Origin: Lineus longissimus
Lineage: Eukaryota; Nemertea; Pilidiophora; Heteronemertea; Lineidae
DNA: 64,000 nucleotides
Assembly: GCF_910592395.1 (NCBI RefSeq)
Contig: NC_088314.1
Coordinates: forward strand, 4,340,001-4,404,000
Direction of reading: 5' to 3'
Numbering within the stretch: the stretch's first letter is position 1; each line of letters opens with the position of its first letter. Under the pieces are notes generated by a model. That model searched no databases, was not told the origin of the DNA, and worked only from the letters and a program-made list of their open reading frames with translations. This document shows positions 10,501 through 22,500 of the stretch, in pieces. The translations under genes and the position numbers were made by a program.

Positions 10501-13500
10501 TGTGTGAAATACATAAAACCTACCCTGTATTCTTTGAGAGATCGACATTGGCCATAATTGCAGGGATGTAGTGGGAGGCTTGGAATCGTTCTGCCCGGAT
10601 GTCATTTTCAAGATAGGTGGATTCAATGTTAACATCAAGCTATTAAGGAGCAAATAATGGGAAAACGATTAGAGAGTATTTACAATGTTAACTGTCTCTT
10701 CACTATACCCTACGGTAGATGATTTCCTCCTCTGTTTAGAAGGCGGCTCCCCTGGTATGTTAAAGAGGGTACATCCTCTCATGCGTTAGCTTTCATTTCT
10801 TGCAGGCCACTTATATATAAATCTGAGCCTGGTTGCTCAAAGAAGATTTTGTCACCAACGCTGGCGTTATCTCCTTCAGTTAAGCCCCAGTTAAGTTAAC
10901 GCCAGCGTTAGTGACAACATTTCTTTGAAGAAGCAGGACTTGGCCTATAATATCTATATAAACAGTTTTGTGTTGTACTTACATTTTCATAAATCTTCTC
11001 TAGTTTTCTCTCATCAAGGACCCAGACAGGGGCACCCAGCATCGCTTTGATGTCTTTCATCTACAAGATCAACACAGCTGCACACTTTCTGATTAAAACT
11101 AAAACTACCGTGAATACCATTAGGACAATAAAGCGGTTCATGCCTCACGTACACATTCTGCAATCAGGGGGTTCATGTAAAAAAAATCGGGTTCAAGAAC
11201 TTTCAACTTTTGATTGGGATCAACAAAAAAATTGGTTAACCTGGAGAAGATTCTTAAACAGTGAATTTAATTCAGGCTGTTTTAAGGTCTAAGTTTGGCG
11301 GAAATCTGTCCCTCTCCCGGAGTAGTAGAGTTTCCAATCTTGCCTGCTGACGGCAGTGCGTGTATATAGATTGGAGGAGCTTATGCCTTATACGGCTCGC
11401 TTATATATTTTTGGTATTATTCAGTACCTTTGCCCGGACGTCTTTCTTCGTTTCCCCATCAACCCACGTCATTTGGTCAAGACGAGTCAAAAAGGCCTCT
11501 CGGACATCTTCAACTATCTCACGAACCTACACGAAAAATAACGTTAAAGAAAATATGTCAATACCATCGCGGTCAAAACGAGGCTAATACATATCCATTA
11601 TAAAAATCAACATTGTAGCCAAGGGTGTTTTAGAATAAATATCAACGCATTCGGTAATCTTCCTTTCTAGTGGTTCAGCTTCAATGAAAAAGTTGCTTCT
11701 CTCAAGTGCAAGGTGATAGGGGGCATCCTCCACCACTCCTGAGTTTTCGCAAATCCCCCGAAACGCCAACCCGAGCGCCTGTTCCATTGTTCGACATCGT
11801 TATCAAGAGCTCGAACAGTGGGATAGACGTACGCGTTGGCGTTTCAGGGGCTTTGTGAAAAATTACTATTGCTAATACACCAACCTGATTAAATTCTTGG
11901 AGGGATCGTTCATTAGCGTTGACCATTTCAGAAAGTAGCGCGAACCTCATCACTGTATCGATACGCTTTGTCAAACAGTACTCCCATCTTGATAACTTGC
12001 CAGGAGTAGTATCTTCATAAGAAAGAATTGCGAGATGAAAGACAACAGGCATCAGTGAACATCACTCCATTGGGGTTACTGAAATATGCACCCGTTACGC
12101 CCGAAATCGATTGGGAAGTGTTGGTGGCAACGCGCCCCAGGGTTCACGAGTAAAATGCCTGAGAGGTCACGGTAAATCCCTGAGAGGTCACGAATTACGT
12201 ACCTCAAGAGGTCACGATTAAAATGCCTGAGCGGTCACGAGTAATGTGCTGAAGATACAATTTAAGGCAACGTTTTTCCAGTGGTTAAAAAGGGGAACCA
12301 GTAAAGGTGATGCTGTGGCCAAATCACTTAGGGCAAAAAGACCGCATTATCAATTGGTGTATATACTACATGTATATCTAATCTACTAGAAAGCATTTTG
12401 TTATTAATGGCTCATATTTAGTTCGAGGGCGTGGCAATGATACGCTACATTTGTGGTTTTCACACACGCTCAACAAAGCTCACTGACCTTGGTCAAGGAA
12501 ACGCCGTTTCGCTCTGTCAAAGTCATCAGGCAAGGAATCAAGGAAAGGCTCGATTGATCTTAGGATAAGGAAATTTCGGAGATCCCTGTAAATATTTAAA
12601 ACTTTGAATAAAATAAAGATGTTTGTACGTTTGTACGTAACATTACATGTATACACTTATATCATATGAATTAAAAACGTCCCGATCATACAAATTACTT
12701 AGTATATACTTTAAAAATATAGCAGCCACAACATCTAGTTTTTATCCGACTTTGTCATGCTTTTTTCTGCATTAATTTAGGACAATTAGTTTCTTACTTT
12801 TTTCTGGCCGTCTTGAGCAGTTGATTGAATTTCTCAAAGTATTCTCTCTGCATCACAATGACTGTTGTGTCATCCGTAATATCCGGGAAGCGATATCGTA
12901 GGAAGTCGCCCCATCGAATCTAAAGAATATAGATTAAAATAGCGGAATAATCGCCGCGATATGATACATGTAGCATTTGATATCCTAGTCAATGATATCA
13001 ACACTAATATTTACCTCAGTCTACAAATAAGGACAAATCAAAATCTCACCAAAGGTTTGCTCCCTGCTGTGATTGGATGATTTGAAATCGATATCCTGGA
13101 GAACCAGGATTCAGAGCTTCTGATTGGACTATATTGGACTTTAAAATCCACAGACTGGTGGTTACAAAAGGTAGGTTCATTCTCTAACCTAAAGGGGAGG
13201 GCGCCACATTATGGTTTACCGAACTCTCCAATGTAAGCAAAAAATAGTTCTCACGGAAGGTGCATATTCCTGAAACTCTGATATCTTCATGAAGCTGAAG
13301 GTGTGTCCCTCAAATGTCTCGTTGTTGTTGTCGTGTGCGCTCTCATGGCCGTGCAGGTCGTGAATGAGCACGGTGTCGTTCGTGATGTGCTGTGGTGGGG
13401 AGGAGGATTCCTGCGAGATGAAGACAGCGTAATGCATTTGATTGCTCGGAAAATAGTCATCAGCGGGAGAAAAAATAGGTATCTATAAAAAGTTCAAGGA

Positions 13501-16500
13501 ATACTGTAATATTCAAACAAAAGTTATAAGTAGAAAGAGGCAAACAAAAGCTCTGTAGCTGGACAAAACACCAATGAATAAGGCACGAAAAAGTCGGTTT
13601 TTAGGGACGCTTGGTTGCATTTACTCCCGAATTGTTACCTATCGCTGAAGCAGCAGAATAAAAAAAAAACTCACATCTTCACAAATTTTCTCTCCAATTC
13701 GTCTGATGCCTTCTATAAAGTCACGTGACGCTTGACTTCCGTTCTTTGCACCGAGGAGCTCGGCCATCTTGGTGAGGTAGTTCGTGTAGGCTACCTCGTT
13801 TCGATTCGGGATACATCCTTTGTTTGGCGTGAACTGTTGACAGAATAGAATCATAAAATGATAGAACGAACATTCACATTCTGATGGGACCACTACTCTA
13901 GAACGGGTTATTCATATTTAAATGTTCGAATATTGTTTACAAATTCATTGAAGTTCTCAATCTTGATGATATACAAATGTATGTTTCTCAAATAACTGGA
14001 AAGAAAATGTCTCAACAGATCACTCTAAGGTCATCTAAGATCCAAGTCATTCTGGTTCTCGTAAACTCCCTTAAGCTCCCTAATAATGCGACCCATCAAC
14101 TTCAACCTAAAGTCAAATCTGATATGGAGGAAGCAACGTTAATAAATCTAAAAGGTGCTTGTTGTTTAAATTTTGAGTCGACTTATTTTGGGACAAACAC
14201 AACGGAAGAGTCTCTCAACTAAACAAACGAGAATCTGACAGCAACTTATCCTATATTTTCCGAACAGGATGACCTTTTGATATAAGGAAATTAGAAATCT
14301 TTGTATATCATGAAGAGGCGACACGTAACGTTCAAATTTCAAAGTTCATGGTCGCCGTGTCGTGTATTACCAGAGTCGAATCGATTCTATTAACCCCAGA
14401 GCTCGGTGATCTTGCAGTAACGATTTGCATACAAGGCAGGGCAACCATCAAGAAACCTGCGTCCCTACAACTACACCACACTTCTGTGATTTTTTCATGA
14501 GAGGTTCGCATACAAGGCAACTATCAAGGAACACACGTCCATGTAACTACACCATAATAGAGAATCGAGATTGCTTAACAAACATGACAAATGGTATCAA
14601 AAAATGACACTTGGATGATGACAGGGCAACAGGAGGCCGCTCAGCACCATATGACATGCCATGCCAAGCGATGACGTGTTATTATGGTAAGAAGACGAAA
14701 TTAATGGTCGGGCTTTTTTAGATTCTGACTTATCCGCGTTATTAACGATGTTGCTGGCTGAATGGATGCTGCTGAGGGAGAGGCAGCTGGCATTATTGCC
14801 GAGATTCACTGAGCGTACATAACAACAGGTCGGAGCCGATAGCAACTGAATTATTTGGCGAATGCATCGCCGAGTTGCATTGCACGGACTGGACATCCGA
14901 CTTTTTGATGCAAAACTTGGCGAAAAGATGACTTGTTGACACAGTGAATTGTCGAGTTGCATTGCACGGATTGTACTTTTGACTTTTTGATGCAAAACTT
15001 GGTTGCTAAGATAAGGCGTAACATTGTATTTATTGGTAAATTCGCACTGGACGCAACCTTTCCTCACTGAGCAATAGACACCCACACGTACCCGGGGCTG
15101 ATCACCATAACTCGACAATAAAAGAACGAACACCTTACTGACACAATGGCTCTTTTGTCCTTTAACAGGATATCTCGGTTGCCTCCCACGTCCGGATTAA
15201 AAGAGCAACCGATAACTGTATTGTTTTCCTCAATGTATCAGAACATTAGAATGGCACTATCAACGTGCTCCTGGGGACCGCCGGAAAAAAGCTAGTTCTT
15301 AGTGTTATTAAGTTCATCATGCAATGCATGTTATGACGTTATTTAGTGTTTTTCAGATTGATTTTGCCAAAGATACGTGGTTGGCCTATTGTGTGATCAC
15401 AAATAGAAATGTTACACAGCCCTGGGCAGCCGGTGTCATAGTTCATCGGTTTTAGTTTACACCATGAAAGAGCATTTTAAAGGGTGGGCCTAACTATTAA
15501 AATAGTTTGGCCTACCCTTAGGATAATCTAGTGCTGTGAAAAACCACTATCTTTTTGTAAATGTGATCTGGTCCCATTCCTGAGTTCAACTGAGTACCTT
15601 TGGCAAGAACGATATAAAAAACATAATACTTACTTTTTTTTATTTTGGGTAGGCAAAAAAAATGATGAAATTCGCCGGTATCATACAAAACTCAAAACAG
15701 AATCCGTAGAGAACTGTCACCGTTTACACCTAACCTTTGCCGCCAGATAGATCTCGGAGTTGTTTTTTCCGGATTCTTGGTTGACTTGAGCCTGACAGGA
15801 ACGTGACGGGGTTGGTAGATTGCCCGAGTAAAGAACCACCTTTATATCAATAACATATCAGAAATAGATAGCATTGAAAGGTATTTAAAATAGCTTTACT
15901 TTGTCAAATAAGTTTCGTCAGTTGTCTAATTTGAGCGCAGTGGTGAAGGAAACATTACTGTATATATTTTATTCGCTAATCACAGGAGCTGCTAGTCTGA
16001 AAATAAAACTGCGCAGCATACGTCATGAACTCACTCTCAACGGTTGTGTTTTCTGCCGTAACAGCTGTAAAAGCAGATAGCTCAAAGAGTGACAGCTATC
16101 TCTTTCTCATTGGGGATGCCATATACTTTTACAGCGTACCAACTATATTCGTCATGGGTCTGATTGGTAACACATTGGCTTTGCTTGCTATGAGCCTTCG
16201 TCATAACAGAGACAGTGTAATGTGTTTTTACTTTCAAGTGTTGGCCGTTTCCGATGTACTTTGCCTCGCATTTGCTTTCCTTCCGACGTGGGTCCTCGTG
16301 CTCCGCCCGGAGTGGATGCGAGAAGCTCCAAGGTTCTATTGCATCTCTATCATCTATCTTGGATTTTCTTTTTACGCGGCTTCGATGTGGTTAGTTGTTG
16401 TAATTGCCATTGACAGATTGATTGTCGTGCGGTTTCCGATCCAATCGAAATCCTGGTGCACCATGACGCGGGCACGGACACTCGCAGTAACGGCCTGCGT

Positions 16501-19500
16501 AGCACAGTTTGTCCTCTACGTCCCGACGTTGTGGCGACAACCTATGATAATCGAAGGTTCAATCTTCTGCGTGTTGCCAAACGCCCTACTGTGGTGCGAA
16601 ATCCTATGGGAAATCATCAACTCATTCGTACCCGTGATCCTAACCATAGTCATCAATATTGTTATCCTTTACAGCCTACGAAAACATAGTAAAGAGACAA
16701 AACAATTGGCGATGGGATCAACCGAAGCTAATGACCACAGCAAAGATCGCGGTATGACCATGATGCTGGTCTTGGTAGCAACTTTCATGGTAATTTTGAA
16801 TCTTCCCTGGACATTTGCAAACTTTACGTGGACATATTTTATTCCAGATTTGCGTGAGAAAGAGCCAGGTCTTGCTTACGTTATCAACGGGATCGTGGAT
16901 GTTCCGGGAATGGCCAATAACGCCATTAATTTTTTCCTTTATTGTTTTGCTAGTAGATACTTTCGTGAAGATTTGAAACAGATATTCATCTTTAGGTACA
17001 AGTAGATAAGGGATATTCAACGACTTATTCTCATAGTGCAGCTTATTAAACCATACCCCAAAAAAACTGTGTTGGTTCGTCTCTCTTCAAGAGAAGTAGG
17101 ATTTATAGTTTAAGTTCGTATTGTGCAATTAACGTTTCTGCTGAAAGCCATAATGGAAGGAAAATATGCAACTTGGAAAACTTGTCCTGAAAATACGAAT
17201 TTGCACATCAGTTGATAGAGGTCAAGGTCTAACGACCCGAGATAAACTCATATTTTAAATTGATATGATCCTTTCATGTATACCTCAACCTGAAAAAGTC
17301 GTTAAAAAGTATATGGAGCTATCATACTGCGAAATGTCAGTATCTTGAAAAGAATCAATAGCTTCTTCGGAAAGGCCAATGACTTTTAAGGCTTCATTGC
17401 AACTCCATCATTATTTTATATCTAGCGGTCCAAGAATAGATCTTTTAGTACAAGTAAGAAAGGTCAACGGTTGAAAACTATTAGAAGCGTTTTTAGCTGA
17501 GAGTGCGACTTATTGTCGTGTTCTCATGCCAATCTCTGAAGAGAGGTGCTGTTAGCATTGTGGTGACGTCATGGTGGGATACAATCTGAAGTAACCATAA
17601 GCTGCATGCATATGCTGTTGTCGTTTGAGACCTATCCAACATATAATACGGACTGTTGGGATTGGCTGAAATAACGAGTTCTGAAATGAGAACACATCAT
17701 TCATTGGTGCCGACGAGCTTCCGTGCGTATCCTCCGGATTTTTCTGTATCAAAATCCAAATCTGTATCAGCCTCGATTTTGATATTTTATCACCCAGTGA
17801 TTTTTGGTAACGAATGAGCTCGGAACTAAAAATGGGAACGTTTTTGGGCTATCTATATGATACAAATAAGTATCTTATATCTATCAGTAATAATTGTACC
17901 AAAACAGGATAAATTTGCCTGCATTATACTGAATGAAGCAGGGCGATACGGCGCCATGATTTAGTTTTTGCTCCACCAGGCGCAATACCGGGGAACGATA
18001 AAAGGAAGGATACTTGGAGGTTGTACATGAATCATGGCTTTTCCTGTACTCTTCCCTGTATCCTGCCTGAGTTGATGTATCCTCCCCGTGGATATCACAA
18101 TTAGAGGCAACCTTAATCAACGGTCACAATCACATTGCTATGCTTATGAACAGAAACAACGACGTAAAATGTCAGAAACGTCTTAGAGAAACAGTCGAAC
18201 ACAAGCTCTTACGTACAGCCTAATGCATGTATATTCAACGGTTGTTCGGTTCTGTAATATGTTACGCTATCGCGATCGCGTACGCATTCGCATAGAGAGC
18301 GTAACGTCACGCTTTAATTTCTTAGATTCGAAAAAAAAATTAGCTCTTTCCGGGGCACTATCTGAACTTTGAAATTATTATTCTGAACAAAATTATTTTT
18401 CATACTTCGATCTGCCTAATATGAGTTTTTAAGTAGTTATCACGTTCAAAAAATATATTCAAACTGATTTACGATGAATTCGTCCCGCTGTTGATGATAA
18501 TGTTACATGAGTCGAACACTAGCTCTTGCGTACAGCCTAATGCATATATACTCAACGGTTGTTCGGTTCTGGAATATGTTTCACGATCGCGATAGCGTAC
18601 GCATTCGCGCAGAGAGCGTAACGTTACGCTTTGATTTTTAGAGCCGAGAAAAAAAATCTTACTCTTTCCGGGCCAGTCATGTAAACACACTCTGAAATTC
18701 CTATCAGTTTTCAGCAAAGCATCGGGATTGATGGGTTTTTTTCTAAAAATCGTTGTCGTTCCAATAGATTAGTTGCCGCCGTACTTTCCAAACACACCCT
18801 CTTGCTCATGAAAAAATCAAGATGTCACATTAAGATGTAAACCTTCGTAAGACTTCCAAAATTACGAGTCAGAAATATTCAAGGAGGGATATACATGTAT
18901 GCAGTACGATCAAATCATCCCGCTGTGAATGATTTTTTTCAAGAGTCGAACACGTGTGTAACTGCAGTGCATAAACTTCGCGGAATATCTTTGACAGTGC
19001 AAGTTCATGAAGCATCAGCGAAACGTCGTCCGCTTGAATCAAATCCTTCACCTTTGACCTTTCGCGGTACTTAGCGTGACATTTTCTCGATCCTTAACTG
19101 ACGTCCTAAAATGCAGAGCGACTTGTCCGCGGCAGATGCTGTTTGCGTCATCAAGTGATTTGGTTCACGCAAGCGAACCGCCGATCACATGTTTCTTCGC
19201 GAAAATTCCAGCAACAGGCAATATGCTTTTACGCCTGATGCTAAGATTGTAATCGATGGATGTCAACCTTTTCAAACCACTCTAAACGACTAGTTTTAAT
19301 AGCATTTAAAGGCGTGGTTCGTTCGTGTATAATGTTTATATGTGGGCCCGCTGATAGTAAGTAGAAAGGTAAATTGCAGTATTCTAGTAATATAAGTGTG
19401 ATGAAAAATGTTGTGTACATGTATATCGATGTAAAGAACAACACTGTTGAACGATAAAAAGCATATTTGCACAATGGGAACAAAATTTCAAATATGCAAA

Positions 19501-22500
19501 GGTCAAAAATAATGAAGTTCACAAAACATGCCACACTTCACCTACTGGAAATTCAAAAGTATCTTTGTGCTCGCATGACGTGCGCTCTGTCCCGTAAGGT
19601 AAAGTCATGACGGGTATTGTTCGATATTGCTTTTTAGTACGCATGTTGAGTTCGTCGAGAGGTTTTTAAATCGAGCGATGGTTATTTTTCTAAATGGAGA
19701 GAAAATGATATGAGAAGAGAATACTGTACACAGTCGATGCAGATACTGATGTGTTGTAAATGTCATCATCAAAGATACATGTAGGAAAAGGCTCCATTTT
19801 TCAATTAAAAAGTAGTATATATATCTGTAGCAAATATCATCGTCTTTTGTCCTTCACTGTTAGAGCTTGGTAAAACGGGATTTTAAAGATTGATTGTAAC
19901 ATAGACGACTGCTGAGGTTGCCAAAGGGTAAAAGTCGTTATGCGAAAAGGGTACTTGCAATGTTATTTGTTCGGGGGAAATTTGAATTTATTATTGTGCA
20001 CATACCTCGGGGTAACAAAAGTTGAAACCAAATTTGTAAAAGTGCTTTGTTTTTGGATAATGGGAAACCAGACTGAGAATGTTCTTTGATATGAAAGAAT
20101 GGAAGAGCACATTTGATTGTTTTTATGACAATATAAGAAAATGGGCAACCAAATGAGAGTGTTCTTAGTATCAAATGAAAGGGAAGCGTTAATGAGCACC
20201 AAGTTGTATGAGAGGATGAGAAACCAGAGTTAGCATGTTCTTAGTCCTAAAAGAAAGGGAAGGGCTATAAAGTTTAAAATTAGCTGTAAGGGAATGGAAT
20301 TGCAGTCTAGTTTTATGAGAACAGAAAACAGAAAGCCTCTTACAAGTTGTATATCTAAGATCATAGGAAAACGACATACTTTTCTTTCTAATATGACGCG
20401 TCTGATAATTCCCCGTCACTTTTTCAAAAAAAGATGCAATCGATGAAAAGTCTCAGCTCGGCTTTTATATGTTTTAGTCACCCAAGTAAATACAGATAAG
20501 GTTTCTATAAGCTGAAGCCCTGCAGTGTCATTGAGCCGCTTTTGTGTCATCGTACCGATCTTCATCGATAGCGAACCAGATAACACGCTAACGCTATAAC
20601 GCTGGCGTAGTAGCTTTCGTCGCCTCGTGATGGAAATGTCACGATCACTTTCAGAGATCACCTGCTATTTTTTTCTTTATATTCATATTCACGACATTGT
20701 TATTGACATGTTGCTATCAATGTGTTGCATGTGTGTTGCATTGCGATTCCAGTTTCCAATCAAGTAGGAAGTGCAAGAGTGATAAAAGTGTTTTTCAGAT
20801 AAATCTGGCGAAAGGTAGGCTACTTAGTTGACACCGTGTAAGAGCATTGGTCATCTAACCTGAGGATAATTTAGTGTTGTGCAACTGTACCACTATCTTT
20901 TTGTAAATGTGATCTGATCACATTCCTGATTTCAACTAAGTACCTTTGGCCAGTACAATATGAAAAACACTTTAAGGGAAAGTGTTGTGGGAATGTTACG
21001 TAAAGAACAAGATTCGGCTCTTATTTGTTGCGCAATGCTTCCTGTGCCAGGGTCTACCGGGTGATCAGTCAAGGTTCGTTTGACCCCATGGCTTTAATGC
21101 TTTTATGTGTTTGCTTTCTATTGCCAGCTTCATTGGGGCATGCGCTGCTGAGTACCATGCTTGTCTCCGAATTGGGTACTTTACAAGAACATTCCTCTTA
21201 GCTGAGACATGCAATGTATGCTTAATCATCATGGGTAACGGCCATACATTGCTGGTACGGTTATAAATGTACTGATTGAGCCGCTCATCTGTAATCATCT
21301 GAGTTCTACTGAAAAGTTTCTGGCTGGAGTCGGATAATACCGTTGTCGACATGAATCCCCAACTTAATTTATAACCTTTCGCCGCCTTGAAAATATCGGT
21401 AAGGCGGCTGAGACTGCCATCTTGAATTCGTCCCTGTGAAGATGGCGGAGCGTGTGGTCACCGCCATATCGGTTATTTTCGTATTCCTTCGAGCGTAAAA
21501 TCAGAAACAGAGACAACTAAGATATATAGAATATCATGAAAACGTGTCTTGAATTCAAAGGACCCCCAAATGTGACAACAATGCACGTCCATGTCATCAT
21601 TGATTATATACGCAACCTGCGGTCAATACAAGGAGCGGTAATTTGTAAAAGATGTTTCTTTTGTCTCTTGGGAATACCGAGAGGAAACAATGATTGGGAA
21701 ATAAAAGCTTCGATAACAACGTGCGTGCTGCTGTTGCCGGGTTCAAAAGATCAGCGATCGATCGGTCGCTTTGGCCGGGAGATCATTTACTCGATCATTA
21801 TTCGTAGGGTTTTGTCAAGGATATTTTGTCGGGAAATTCTGATCGAACCGCGGGGTTTTTTACCAGTCTATTTTCGTTCGATAAGAAAAATAAGTAGGTT
21901 TTTGAATGCTTGTCGACCTTTCATCACTTTGCATTAAAAGTTGAATAGACCAGTCATGGTACGAAAATATGGTAAACACCCGGCGATTTCATTCAAATCC
22001 TTGTTGAGTGTCGATTTCTGAACCTTTTTAAAAAAGTAGCAAAAGTGTCGACTTGGAGTCGGGGGGGGGGGGGGAGTACAGGATTTACAGGGTTTACATT
22101 GATCACTGAATAAACACAATGCTCAACTTCTGTTTCCGACTCCGACTTAAAAGCAACAGGACGAAAATTCACCTTCCCGTCGCAGCGAATGCCATGTTCA
22201 AACTAACAGGGAACACGATATTCGTTTGTCAGGTTTTCCAGCATTCGTCATTACCTAAGAAAACATCTGGTTCCTTGCAATTGCCTCGACAAGTCACGAT
22301 TTCTGTGTACCTAATGAGCGGTGCCTCATTACCGCAAGGGCACGCTACTTGTTGAATACCAATCATGTTCTGGAGATGTGAGCTCACATAACTCCTCGCC
22401 AGTCAAGGTTTTCTTTACGAAAAGGCAAATCTTTCCTCAAGACAGGTTGAGGCAGGCCAGGGATGATGCTCATTCTGCAGTTATTGGCAAGTGCTGTTAC

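Noticed and set aside
14597-15133. 178-aa minus-strand open frame in the large M13 intron
   Set aside because: It runs across the 80-bp direct repeat (14872-15001), so the same peptide phrase appears twice by DNA duplication; no family resemblance.
21536-21937. 133-aa plus-strand open frame
   Set aside because: No recognisable motif and no splice or promoter support.
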